Shown here piece after piece: positions 28,519 to 37,079 of a stretch of DNA of 64,000 nt. A program made the translations under genes and the position numbers. The notes under the pieces were generated by a model that was not told the DNA's origin, searched no databases, and saw only the letters and a list, made by a program, of their open reading frames with translations. The stretch lies in assembly GCF_004000215.1 (NCBI RefSeq), contig NZ_RBVY01000001.1, positions 496,001 through 560,000 of the forward strand, written 5' to 3'. The DNA is from Nitratireductor alexandrii. Lineage in GTDB: Bacteria; Pseudomonadota; Alphaproteobacteria; Rhizobiales; Rhizobiaceae. Within the stretch, counting starts at the first letter, position 1, and every line of letters begins with the position of its first letter.

Positions 28519-28800
28519 ATGACGGAAGCGGTTGACGGCCGGCTTTTCATGTCGGCGAACGGGATCAAGCAGGCGCTGGGGCCGGATGATCCGGTGCTGC
28601 GCGCCCGGTACGAAAGCCTGGTCCGCGACGACTACGAACGCGCGCACCCGCATGATTCCTTCGACGACCTGAAACGGCGCGCACGGTTTTCCAAGGAGGA
28701 TCAGGGGCTGTTACGCGATTGGATGGACGTTGCGGCGGCCAGGATTCGGCAATGCCGGCGCGCCGAAGTCAACGACCCCGCGCATTCGCCGGAACCCTAA
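28519..28800 (+). CDS. Small uncharacterised soluble protein
   Basis: A 93-residue charged protein starting after a strong GGAGGAGGCG site. The central part YERAHPHDSFDDLKRRARFSKED followed by a helical LLRDWMDVAAARIR is rich in Arg, Asp and His. No domain is recognised. It is the last gene of the short plus-strand operon from 27805, with 170 bases before the next operon. That gap holds two AATTGTC direct repeats 11 bases apart near 28883 and nothing else recognised. Confidence 0.7.
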   Translation: MTEAVDGRLFMSANGIKQALGPDDPVLRARYESLVRDDYERAHPHDSFDDLKRRARFSKEDQGLLRDWMDVAAARIRQCRRAEVNDPAHSPEP

Positions 28801-28970
28801 CGGCCCGGCAAGGGAGCCGGCGATCGCCTGCGTTCCACGCATTGGCTGCCTGTTGCGGAGCCAAACCGCTGCCAATGTCAGAAATTGTCATGCAATTGTC
28901 GAATTTCGCCATGGCCCGGCGTGGCGGCTTCGTCTCTTTTCCCGCCGTTTACGGGAAGGAGATGATCGCA

Positions 28971-30170
28971 ATGGTCGTAAACCGCAGAACTATCCTGAAA
29001 AATGCAATCGGTGCGACGACGCTTCTGTCGGCGCCTTTCCTGATGAGAACCGCCGCGCTCGGCTCCGATCCGATCCGCGTCGGCGTTCTGCTCGATCTGT
29101 CCGGCCCGTTGGAGGTGCTGGGCCGTCCCAAGGTCAACTGCATCCAGCTCGCCGCCGAAACGCTGAACGCGGCTGGCGGCGTGCTCGGGCGCGAGGTGGA
29201 GTTGAAGATCTACGACACCCAGTCCGACAACCAGCTTTACGCGCAATATGCCCAGCAATCGGCCCTGCGCGACCGCGTCGCGGTGGTGCATGGCGGCATC
29301 ACCAGCGCCGCGCGCGAGATCGTCCGTCCGATCCTCAGCCGGGCGCAGACGCTTTATTTCTACAACATGATCTATGAGGGCGGCCTGTGCGACCGCAACA
29401 CCTTTGTCACCGGCCCGACCCCGCAGCAGCTTCTGGCCAAGCTCATTCCCTACATGATCGAAAAGTTCGGCCCGAAGATCTACACCGTCGCGGCCGACTA
29501 TAATTTCGGGCACGATTCCGCCGCCTGGGCGGCCAGGATCGCCGCGCAGCATGGCGGCGAGATCGTCGGCGAGGAGTTCTTTCCGCTCGATGCCAACGAC
29601 TTTTCCGCCACGATCGGCCGTGTTCAGCAGGCCAAGGCGGACAGCGTCTTCAACATCTTCATCAGCCCGCCGCAGGAGGCGTTTTACGGACAGTGGGCCG
29701 CGGCCGGCCTGTCGGGGAAAATCGGCCTTGCCGGTCACGCTTTCGGCGATTCCGGCGAGGTGCGACGCCTTCCGGCCAACGTCGTCGAGGGCATCACCGT
29801 TGCCAAGAACTATCTCGACGAGATCGACACGCCGGCCAATATCGCGTTCCGCGCCAGGTACAAGGAGCGCTTCCCGGACGAGGCGGTCATCGGCACGCTC
29901 GGACCCAGCGACTATCAGGGCATGATGCTGTGGGCCGCCGGCGTCGAAAAGGCGGGCGACATTGCGCGCGAGACGGTCGTCGAGGCGCTGGAAACGGGAA
30001 TTTCCATCGACGGGCCGAGCGGCGCCGTGACGGTCGACCCGGCGACCCATCACTGTATTCTCGATGTCTACCTCGCTGAGGTCCAGGACGGACGCTTCGC
30101 CATCCAGGAGCATTGGGCCGCCCAGCGGCCGGTCGAGAACGACGACAGCTGCGACCTGACCGCAGGGTAG
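28971..30170 (+). CDS. ABC transporter substrate-binding protein, Urt/Liv (family 6) type, Tat-exported
   Basis: A 399-residue periplasmic receptor of the branched-chain amino acid/urea/amide class. It starts at ATG 28971 after GGAAGGAG, with a twin-arginine-like NRRTILKNAIGATTLL signal. The mature part begins IRVGVLLDLSGPLEVLGRP and keeps the family features AAETLNAAGGVLGREVEL and QNxQ-like contacts, closest in pattern to the UrtA/AmiC/FmdD branch that binds urea or short amides. The four transporter genes and an amidase follow in order, which supports an amide ligand. Confidence 0.9.
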   Translation: MVVNRRTILKNAIGATTLLSAPFLMRTAALGSDPIRVGVLLDLSGPLEVLGRPKVNCIQLAAETLNAAGGVLGREVELKIYDTQSDNQLYAQYAQQSALRDRVAVVHGGITSAAREIVRPILSRAQTLYFYNMIYEGGLCDRNTFVTGPTPQQLLAKLIPYMIEKFGPKIYTVAADYNFGHDSAAWAARIAAQHGGEIVGEEFFPLDANDFSATIGRVQQAKADSVFNIFISPPQEAFYGQWAAAGLSGKIGLAGHAFGDSGEVRRLPANVVEGITVAKNYLDEIDTPANIAFRARYKERFPDEAVIGTLGPSDYQGMMLWAAGVEKAGDIARETVVEALETGISIDGPSGAVTVDPATHHCILDVYLAEVQDGRFAIQEHWAAQRPVENDDSCDLTAG

Positions 30171-30375
30171 GGCCGAACCGGTCATTCGGGCGGTCGGGCC
30201 GCGGCATCGGGTCCGTTTACCGGCGGCGCCGGTGGTGCGATACGGACCTGGATACGCGCACCGATTCCGGTTCGACGAACGATGAGCCGCGGGGCGCGGA
30301 AGGGCTTTGCCCTGCCGCTCTCGCCGGCATGGCGGTCGGCGTGCCGGCCGGACGCCTCATCTGGGAATTTTTCTC

Positions 30376-31242
30376 ATGGAAATCATTGCACTATCCGGCA
30401 TCAACATCGTCTATGCGGTCGCCAGCCTGTTTTTGCTGGCGGCCGGCTTGTCGATCATTTTCGGAATGATGGGCGTCATCAATCTGGCACACGGCGAATT
30501 CCTGATGCTCGGCGGCTTCGCGTTCGTGCTGTCGGTGAATGCGGGCATCAACATCTGGATCAGCATGTTCGTCGTCGCGCCGCTTGTCGTCATGGTGATC
30601 GGCATGGTGATGGAGCGGCTGATCGTGCGCCATCTCTACGGGCGAACGGTCGAGACGATCCTGGCGACCTGGGGCGTAAGCCTGCTGCTGATCGGCGTGA
30701 CCTCGGTGACGCTGGGCTATCAGCAGCTTGGCGTGAGCGCGCCGCTCGGCAGCGTGGAGATCGGCGACTACCGCGTCGGCGGCTACACCTTCTTCATCAT
30801 CGGGCTGGCATTTGCCGTCCTCGCCTTCCTCTACGCGATCCTGCGCTGGTCGTCCTTCGGCCTGAAGGCGCGCGGCACCATGCAGAGCGCCAGCACCGCC
30901 GCGACGCTGGGGGTCAATGTCGGTTATGTCTATTCGGCGACGTTCGGCCTGGGTGCGGCCATCTCCGGCCTGGCCGGCGCGGCTTTCGCGCCGATCGCCG
31001 GCGTCACGCCGGTCTCCGGGCTGACCTATATCGGCAAGGCCTTCATCACCGTGATCGCCGGCGGGCCGCTGCCGCTGATCGGCACCTCCACGGCCTCGCT
31101 GCTGCTCGGTTTCATCAACGCGGCGGTCACCGCGATATCGACGCCCGTTCTGGGCGAGATCGCCCTTCTGGCCGCTGCCATTCTGCTCCTGCGCCTGCTT
31201 CCGGCCGGCATCACCGGCAGATTCTTCAGAGGTGGCCTGTGA
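30376..31242 (+). CDS. ABC transporter permease, UrtB/LivH type
   Basis: A 288-residue inner-membrane permease. The N-terminus (GINIVYAVASLFLLAAGLSIIFGMMGVINLAHGEFLMLGG) is the LivH/UrtB consensus, and the coupling region RGTMQSASTAATLGV then the GAAISGLAGAAFAPI stretch are typical. ATG 30376 is chosen over a longer frame with no clear ribosome site. Its TGA overlaps the GTG start of the next permease. The 205-base gap before it holds no recognisable gene or strong signal. Confidence 0.93.
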   Translation: MEIIALSGINIVYAVASLFLLAAGLSIIFGMMGVINLAHGEFLMLGGFAFVLSVNAGINIWISMFVVAPLVVMVIGMVMERLIVRHLYGRTVETILATWGVSLLLIGVTSVTLGYQQLGVSAPLGSVEIGDYRVGGYTFFIIGLAFAVLAFLYAILRWSSFGLKARGTMQSASTAATLGVNVGYVYSATFGLGAAISGLAGAAFAPIAGVTPVSGLTYIGKAFITVIAGGPLPLIGTSTASLLLGFINAAVTAISTPVLGEIALLAAAILLLRLLPAGITGRFFRGGL

Positions 31243-32240
31243 AAACCGAACTGACCAGCCCGGCCTTCATCGCCGCGCTCGTGATCGGTGGCGCGATCGT
31301 CTTCGCGGCTCCGCTGTTTCTGGAAACCTACGACCTGTTCAACTTCACCGTCTTTGCCATCATGGCGATGCTGGCCATCAGCCTCAATTTCGTCTGGGGT
31401 ATCGGCGGGATTCTCAGCCTCGGTCAGGCGCTGTTCTTCGGCCTGGGCGGTTACGCCTATGCGATCACGGCGATAAATCTCGGCAGCGGCTGGGGCCTTC
31501 TGGCCGCGATCGCCGTGCCGTGCCTGTTCGCGCTGATCGTGGGTTACGTGGCATTCTACGGTCGGATCAGCGACGTCTATTTCGGTGTCGTGTCGCTGAC
31601 GATTTCGTTGATCCTCTACAATTTCGTCAACAGCACCTCCGACGCTTTCTATACGATCGGCGCCGCCCGGCTCGGCGGTTATAACGGCATTCCCTCGGTG
31701 CCGCCGATCCAGGCGCCTTGGGCGGCCCAGCCGCTCGGCTTCGAAGCCATGTACATGCTGTGCGCGCTGACGGCGCTGGTGTTCTATCTCGGCGTGCGCC
31801 TGTTCGTGCGCGCCCCGTTCGGGCGCGTCATCGTCGCCGTGCGCGAAAACGACCTGCGCGCGGAGCTGCTCGGCTACGATCCCCGCTACCACCGGCTGGT
31901 CGTGTTTGCGATCGGCGCGGCGATGTCGGGCCTGGCCGGCGCGTTTTTCGCGGCCTGGGGCGCCTTCATCGGCCCCGACACCTTCTCCGTCTCCTTCGCC
32001 GCCCAGGCCATCATCTGGGTCCTGTTCGGCGGTCTCGGCACCTTGATCGGACCGGTGGTGGGGGCGTTGTCGGTGTCCTGGTTCACGACCTGGCTCGGCG
32101 AGGTGCGGCTGCTCGATCCCAATATCGCGCTCGGCCTGTTGTTCATCATATCGGTGCTGCTGGTTCCCAACGGCATGGTCCCGGCCTTGCGCAGGGTTCT
32201 GGAACGGCTGCGGATCGTGAAGGAAAGGGCTGACACATGA
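31239..32240 (+). CDS. ABC transporter permease, UrtC/LivM type
   Basis: A 333-residue inner-membrane permease starting with GTG inside the stop of the previous gene (GTGA). It has the LivM/UrtC markers SLNFVWGIGGILSLGQALFFGLGGYAYAI and VRENDLRAELLGYDPRYHRL, the latter being the coupling loop. It overlaps the ATPase gene by ATGA. A longer open frame in the same phase runs back to 30282 through the UrtB-like gene and is not coding. Confidence 0.93.
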   Translation: MKTELTSPAFIAALVIGGAIVFAAPLFLETYDLFNFTVFAIMAMLAISLNFVWGIGGILSLGQALFFGLGGYAYAITAINLGSGWGLLAAIAVPCLFALIVGYVAFYGRISDVYFGVVSLTISLILYNFVNSTSDAFYTIGAARLGGYNGIPSVPPIQAPWAAQPLGFEAMYMLCALTALVFYLGVRLFVRAPFGRVIVAVRENDLRAELLGYDPRYHRLVVFAIGAAMSGLAGAFFAAWGAFIGPDTFSVSFAAQAIIWVLFGGLGTLIGPVVGALSVSWFTTWLGEVRLLDPNIALGLLFIISVLLVPNGMVPALRRVLERLRIVKERADT

Positions 32241-32959
32241 TTGTCGAAACCAGCGATCTGTGGCGGACATTCGGCGGCGTTGCGGCTGTCGCCGGTGTCA
32301 ATTTCAGGCTCGAACCGGGTGAATTGCGCTGTCTGATCGGCTCCAATGGCGCCGGAAAGAGCACGTTCTTCAAATTGCTGACCGGCCAGTTGCGGCCGTC
32401 CAAGGGCCACATTTCCATCCTCGGACGGCAAACGACGACCAGTCAGCCCTTCGAGATTTCGCGCCTCGGCGTCGGCATCAAGACCCAGGTTCCCAACCTG
32501 TTCGAGGGCCTCAGCGTACGCGAAAATCTTCATCTCGCCGCGCGGCGGACCTATGCCGGCAAGGCGGCGCGCCTGGCCGCCGAGGCGATGCTGGACGATA
32601 TCGAGCTTGCCGATCGCGCCGGCGTGCCCGTGCGGGAGCTGTCGCACGGCCAGCGCCAATGGGTCGAACTCGGCATGGTGCTCGTGTCGGAGCCGAAACT
32701 GGTCCTGCTGGACGAGCCGGCGGCGGGCATGACCCAGGCCGAGGTCGAGCGCACCGCGATGCTGCTGCAGCGCATGCGCAAGGACCGCGCCTTCATCATC
32801 GTCGAGCACGACATGCATTTCGTTCGCAACATCGCCGAACGGGTCACCGTGTTTCACCGCGGCCGCATCCTTGTCGAGGACACGATGGAAGCGGTGACGA
32901 GCAACGCCGAGGTGCGCAACGCCTATCTCGGCCAGAAATTCGGCAAGGATCATGATTGA
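32237..32959 (+). CDS. ABC transporter ATP-binding protein, UrtD/LivG type
   Basis: A 240-residue ATPase. Walker A is GSNGAGKST, the signature is LSHGQRQWVELGM and Walker B is LVLLDEPAAGMTQAE, the exact LivG/UrtD style. It starts in the permease stop and its last eight bases overlap the next ATPase gene. It would pair with the 32952 product. Confidence 0.95.
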   Translation: MIVETSDLWRTFGGVAAVAGVNFRLEPGELRCLIGSNGAGKSTFFKLLTGQLRPSKGHISILGRQTTTSQPFEISRLGVGIKTQVPNLFEGLSVRENLHLAARRTYAGKAARLAAEAMLDDIELADRAGVPVRELSHGQRQWVELGMVLVSEPKLVLLDEPAAGMTQAEVERTAMLLQRMRKDRAFIIVEHDMHFVRNIAERVTVFHRGRILVEDTMEAVTSNAEVRNAYLGQKFGKDHD

Positions 32960-33671
32960 GCAATCGCTGTTCGCCGTCTCTGAGCTGCGCGCCGGTTACG
33001 GAAGGGTCCCGGTTCTGGACGGCGTCACGTTTTCGGCCCGCCAGGCTGAGATCGTCGGACTGCTTGGCCCGAACGGAATGGGCAAGACCACGCTTTTGAA
33101 AACCCTGATCGGCGTCCTGCCGTTGAGCGGCGGATCGATACTGTTCGACGGTGTAGAGCTCCGCGCCAAGCCGGCCCACGAGCGCGCCCGGCTCGGCATT
33201 GGTTACGTCCCCCAGGGGCGCGAGATCTTCGCCGGGTTGACGGTGCGCGAAAACATCGCCTTCGGTGCGGCCTCCTTCGGCCGCGCCCGCCGGGCGGTGA
33301 TCGACCGGGCGGTGGCGGATTTCCCAGTCCTGGAGCGGCTTTTGGACCGAAAGGGCGGTGCGCTGAGCGGCGGCGAGCAGCAGATCCTGGCGCTCGCCCG
33401 CGCGCTCGCCGGCGATCCCAGGGTGCTTTTGCTCGACGAGCCGACCGAAGGCGTGGCGCCCGCGATCGTCGAGGACATCGAGCGCCAGCTCATCAAGCTG
33501 GCGCGCGAGCGCAGCCTGGCTGTGGTCGTGGTCGAACAGGACGTCGATTTCCTGGCGACCGTGTCCGACCGGATTCTGCAGATGCAGAAGGGGCGGATCG
33601 TGCGCGAGGTGCCGGTGGCCGAACTGGCCGAAACCGATATTTTCGCGCCCGTTTCGCAAACCAATTCCTGA
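32952..33671 (+). CDS. ABC transporter ATP-binding protein, UrtE/LivF type
   Basis: A 239-residue ATPase with Walker A GPNGMGKTT, signature LSGGEQQILALARAL and Walker B VLLLDEPTEGVAPAIVEDI, the LivF/UrtE pattern. It closes a complete five-gene Urt/Liv-type importer (28971-33671), and the amidase gene starts within a few bases of its stop. Confidence 0.95.
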   Translation: MIEQSLFAVSELRAGYGRVPVLDGVTFSARQAEIVGLLGPNGMGKTTLLKTLIGVLPLSGGSILFDGVELRAKPAHERARLGIGYVPQGREIFAGLTVRENIAFGAASFGRARRAVIDRAVADFPVLERLLDRKGGALSGGEQQILALARALAGDPRVLLLDEPTEGVAPAIVEDIERQLIKLARERSLAVVVVEQDVDFLATVSDRILQMQKGRIVREVPVAELAETDIFAPVSQTNS

Positions 33672-33677
33672 CAAGTG

Positions 33678-35207
33678 ATGGTGGCATCGATGTTTGAAAA
33701 TCCCGACATTTCCGCACTTGAGGACGCGGCCGAACGGCTCGGCCTGTCGCCCAAGGCCGGATATCTCGACAAGGTGAGCACGATCGTCGAGGCGCTGTCG
33801 GCCGGATATGCCGATCTCGACCTGTTGCCCGATTTCCTGCCCGCTGTCGCCTATCCCCGGCGCGGCGGCGAGCGGCCCGCCGCCGAGGACAATCCGTTCG
33901 GCGCCTGGTACGTCAAGACCGACATTGCCGGCGCCGCCGAAGGCCCGCTGGCCGGTCGGCGCGTTGCCATCAAGGACAGCATCTATGTCGCCGGCGTGCC
34001 GATGATGCACGGTTCGAGCCTATTCGAGGGCTTCGTGCCGGATATGGACGCCACCGTCGTGACCCGAATTCTCGACGCCGGCGGCGTGATCGCCGGCAAG
34101 GCGGTATGCGAGAACTATTGCGTCTCCGGCGGCAGCCATACCAGCTCGACCGGCCCCGTCATCAACCCGCGCTGTCCCGGCCATTCGGCCGGCGGCTCGT
34201 CATCCGGCAGCGCGGCGCTGGTGGCGGCCGGCGAGGTCGACATGGCGATCGGCGGCGATCAGGCCGGTTCGATCCGTATCCCTTCTGCCTATTGCGGCAC
34301 CTACGGCATGAAACCGACCTTCGGCCTGGTGCCCTATACGGGCATGATGTCGCTGGAACAGACCATCGACCACGCCGGCCCGATCACCGGCAATGTCCGC
34401 GACAACGCCTTGTTGCTGCAGGCGATCGCCGGTGACGATGGCCTGGACGCGCGCCAGCGCGCGGTCAAGGTCCAGGACTATGCGCGCGAGATCGGCAAGG
34501 ACCTTTCCGGCCTGCGCATCGGCGTCGTGCAAGAGGGGTTCGGGCACCCGAATTCGCAGGCCGATGTCGATGCGTCCGTGCGCGCGGCCGCCCAGACGCT
34601 GGCCGCGCTGGGAGCGGAAGTCTCGCAGATCAGCATTCCCATGCACACGCATGCCTTCGGCATCTGGGCAGCGCTCGCGCATGACGGGGGCTACTGGATG
34701 ATGATGGAAACCAACGGCATGGGGGTCGGCTTGCAGGCCCCCGTGGCGACCGATCTGCCCCGCTTCGGGTCGCAATGGCGGCGCGCGGGCGACGACATGT
34801 CCGATCCGCTCAAGATCATGGCGCTTTTCGGCGCCTATTCGACCGAACGTTATCTGGGCCACTATTACGCCAAGGCCCAGCGCGTGCGCCGGCGCCTGAA
34901 AGCGGCCTATGACGAGGCCCTGCAAAGCTGCGACCTGCTCGTCATGCCGACCCTTCCGGTGACCGCGACCCCGCTGCCGGAAACGCTGTCCGACCCGGTG
35001 GAGGTCACCGACAGGTCGTGGGAGATGATCCGCAACACATCTGCCTTCAACGTGTCGGGCCATCCGGCCATGAGCGTGCCGTGCGGGCTGTCGGAGGGGC
35101 GTCCGATCGGGATGATGCTGATCGCCGCTCACTGGAACGAGCCGACGATCTATCGCGCCGCGGCCGCGTTCGAGGCGGCCGTCGACTGGCAGAAGGAAGC
35201 GGCGTGA
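33678..35207 (+). CDS. Amidase of the amidase signature family
   Basis: A 509-residue serine amidase that hydrolyses a carboxamide to the acid and ammonia. The Ser-cisSer-Lys triad can be placed: Lys99 in VAIKDSI, the cis-serine Ser175 in AGGSSSGSA, and the nucleophile Ser199 in GDQAGSIR. Length and the N-terminal extension of about 80 residues fit the acetamidase/aliphatic amidase branch found beside Urt-type transporters. The start may be ATG 33678 or ATG 33690 (MFENPD); neither has a strong ribosome site. Being the last gene of the importer operon, it probably acts on the imported amide. Confidence 0.92.
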   Translation: MVASMFENPDISALEDAAERLGLSPKAGYLDKVSTIVEALSAGYADLDLLPDFLPAVAYPRRGGERPAAEDNPFGAWYVKTDIAGAAEGPLAGRRVAIKDSIYVAGVPMMHGSSLFEGFVPDMDATVVTRILDAGGVIAGKAVCENYCVSGGSHTSSTGPVINPRCPGHSAGGSSSGSAALVAAGEVDMAIGGDQAGSIRIPSAYCGTYGMKPTFGLVPYTGMMSLEQTIDHAGPITGNVRDNALLLQAIAGDDGLDARQRAVKVQDYAREIGKDLSGLRIGVVQEGFGHPNSQADVDASVRAAAQTLAALGAEVSQISIPMHTHAFGIWAALAHDGGYWMMMETNGMGVGLQAPVATDLPRFGSQWRRAGDDMSDPLKIMALFGAYSTERYLGHYYAKAQRVRRRLKAAYDEALQSCDLLVMPTLPVTATPLPETLSDPVEVTDRSWEMIRNTSAFNVSGHPAMSVPCGLSEGRPIGMMLIAAHWNEPTIYRAAAAFEAAVDWQKEAA

Positions 35208-35232
35208 CCGGGTTTTGCGTCTCGTGCCTCGA

Positions 35233-35251
35233 ACCGCCCGCACAGGGCGGT
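35233..35251 (+). terminator. Possible terminator hairpin after the amidase gene
   Basis: ACCGCCC and GGGCGGT form a seven-base stem with a five-base loop, 25 bases after the amidase stop. A short TCTTCC follows rather than a clear T run, so termination would be weak. Confidence 0.4.
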
Positions 35252-35348
35252 CTTCCGGCCTGAGTCGGGCGTCGGCGTTCGCGTAGGCCGCCGCCGGCGC
35301 AGCAAAGGGGGTGCGTGCATTAATCCGCTTCGACCGAGCCGTGAGGTT

Positions 35349-36182
35349 TTGGATCGACTGCAATATCTGCAGGTCGAGCGGATTTCCACGCGTATTAGAA
35401 AATACAACTGGGAGCTTTTCCCGCACCGCCATTCCGACCTGTTCCAGATCGCCATCGTGCATTCGGGAACCGGTCGGGTGAATTTCGACATCGAAAGCCG
35501 GACGTTGCGGCCACACATGGCGGTGCTGCTGCCTAACGGCGTCATGCACAATTTCGAACTGTCGGCAAATGCCGACATCGATCTGATGACCGTCGATGCC
35601 GACTATTTTCAGTTCAATGTGAGGCAGGTCGTGGAGGCAGCGGCCGAAGCCTGCTTTGTTCATCCCGACATTGTCGCCTTCGACCCGCAAGGCGTCGAAT
35701 GGCCGGCGCTGCGTTCGTCTTTCGACAATGCCGAAGCCCATCAGAACGTCGCGAGGTCACGGACACGCAACGCGCTTCTGGCCGCCAATCTGGTCGCCAT
35801 CATCTCGATCCTGTCCGACCAGTTGTCGCATGCGCACCTGCCGGAAGAGAAGGCCGGCCATGTCGGCCTCTATTTGCGTTTTCGCGATCTGGTGGAGGCG
35901 AGCTATGCCAGCCGTCAGACCATTGCCGACTATGCCGCCAGGCTGGTCGTGACCGAGCAGAGCCTGTACCGGGCCTGCAAGGCCGTTTCGGGCGTCAGCC
36001 CCTCCAAGCTGGTGCAGCAGCGTCTGGTTCTGGAGGCGCAGCGATTGCTGCTTTACTCGGACATGACGGTGTCGGAGATCGCTTATGCGCTCGGCTTCAC
36101 CGAACCCTCCGCATTCAGCCGGTTCTTTAGCGAGCGAACGGGACAGAGTCCGGTCAAGTTCCGCGCCAAGCGCCTGGGCTGA
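35349..36182 (+). CDS. AraC family transcriptional regulator
   Basis: A 277-residue regulator with an N-terminal cupin sensing domain (FPHRHSDLFQIAIVHSGTGRVNF, histidines at 26 and 28) and a C-terminal AraC DNA-binding domain with two helix-turn-helix units ending SEIAYALGFTEPSAFSRFFSERTGQSP. It likely senses the amide or its product and controls the adjacent transporter-amidase operon. The start is doubtful. TTG 35349 is used, with GAGG too close to it. Upstream the frame stays open, and an ATT codon at 35319 has a well-placed AAGGGGG; no ATG or GTG is available. Confidence 0.88.
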   Translation: MDRLQYLQVERISTRIRKYNWELFPHRHSDLFQIAIVHSGTGRVNFDIESRTLRPHMAVLLPNGVMHNFELSANADIDLMTVDADYFQFNVRQVVEAAAEACFVHPDIVAFDPQGVEWPALRSSFDNAEAHQNVARSRTRNALLAANLVAIISILSDQLSHAHLPEEKAGHVGLYLRFRDLVEASYASRQTIADYAARLVVTEQSLYRACKAVSGVSPSKLVQQRLVLEAQRLLLYSDMTVSEIAYALGFTEPSAFSRFFSERTGQSPVKFRAKRLG

Positions 36183-36239
36183 ACCGGTTCCGGCAAGCGC
36201 CTGCGCCAGGCCGGCGAGGGCATCGTGTTGGACTTCGCT

Positions 36240-36266
36240 ATAAGATTCATTTACGATCTATCATAA
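36240..36266. promoter_or_regulatory. Weak NsrR-type site before nsrR
   Basis: ATAAGATTCAT-N5-ATCTATCATAA agrees with the arms at 27700 and 37026 at about 15 of 22 positions. It lies in the 249-base gap before nsrR, where an autoregulatory site would be expected. The rest of the gap shows nothing clear. Confidence 0.42.
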
Positions 36267-36431
36267 ATCCGGTGTTGGGAAGATCCGATGTTGTTCGCTA
36301 TCGTTCGCCGTGCCGCCTGTGTCGGCTTGCAAGGATTTCTCGATGGGGCGACAACAGGCCCGGACATTGCCATCTCGTGGCGGCGCGCGCGGAGCGCGCG
36401 GCGGCGCTGCGCCGGAGCCAGGTAGAAAACC

Positions 36432-36908
36432 ATGCGGTTGACGACATTTTCCGATTATGCGCTTCGCGTGCTGATGTATGCGGGCGCGGCCGAGGGCCGG
36501 TTGATCACCATCGAGGAGACGTCGCGCGTCTACAACATCTCGCGGGCGCATTTGATGAAGGTGGTCAATATTCTCACCAAGACCGGTTATCTGAGGGGGG
36601 TGCGCGGGCGGTCCGGCGGGTTCACGTTGGCGCTGCCGCCGGCCGACATCAATCTGGGTGCGGTTGTGCGGGCGACCGAGCCCGATTTCGCCCTAGTGGA
36701 GTGTTTTGCCACCGGCAATCAGTGCGTCATCACGGGGTGCTGCCGCCTGCCCAATGTCCTGAACGAGGCGCTGACCTCCTTCGTCAAGACGCTCGATCGC
36801 TACACGCTCGCCGACATTATGCTTGAGGAGCGCGACTTCAGCGTGCCGCCGCCGCCGGCCGACGAGACCCGGGGGCCGGATTTCGCCGCGGCCGGGCCGG
36901 GCGGCTGA
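36432..36908 (+). CDS. nsrR: Nitric-oxide-sensing transcriptional repressor NsrR (Rrf2 family)
   Basis: A 158-residue Rrf2-family repressor. The winged helix covers residues 1-60 (FSDYALRVLMYAG, then YNISRAHLMKVVNILTKTGYL). NsrR-specific features are Asp8 and the cysteines Cys91, Cys98, Cys103 and Cys104 in ECFATGNQCVITGCC; known NsrR proteins hold a 4Fe-4S cluster with three such cysteines and Asp8, and NO destroys it to release DNA. The C-terminus is longer than usual, with a Pro-rich PPPPADE stretch. Matching operators at 27700, 37022 and more weakly 42117 and 36240 support the name. Confidence 0.92.
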   Translation: MRLTTFSDYALRVLMYAGAAEGRLITIEETSRVYNISRAHLMKVVNILTKTGYLRGVRGRSGGFTLALPPADINLGAVVRATEPDFALVECFATGNQCVITGCCRLPNVLNEALTSFVKTLDRYTLADIMLEERDFSVPPPPADETRGPDFAAAGPGG

Positions 36909-37021
36909 TCGCGCCGCGCCGCAGGGGTCGCCGGCTGTGCACCGGGCTGTCGCCGCGTCGTCTTATCCGCCATCCGACCGCACGATCCAAACGGAACGCA
37001 ACTTTCGTCCAGAGGGCTTGA

Positions 37022-37054
37022 GATAAAAGATATATTTTGTATATATCTTTTATC
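37022..37054. promoter_or_regulatory. NsrR-type operator before fdxA
   Basis: GATAAAAGATATAT and ATATATCTTTTATC form perfect 14-base arms around a five-base spacer TTTGT, ending 25 bases before the fdxA start. The inner 11-base arms are identical to those at 27700-27726, and both sites have the same arm-to-arm spacing. A bound repressor would cover the fdxA promoter. Confidence 0.82.
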
Positions 37055-37079
37055 GGAAAAATTCGGACGGAGTTTTGGC

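Noticed and set aside
28866-28905. Two AATTGTC direct repeats before the Urt-type operon as an operator
   Set aside because: They are short, and no regulator with such a site is identifiable; noted within the gap description only.
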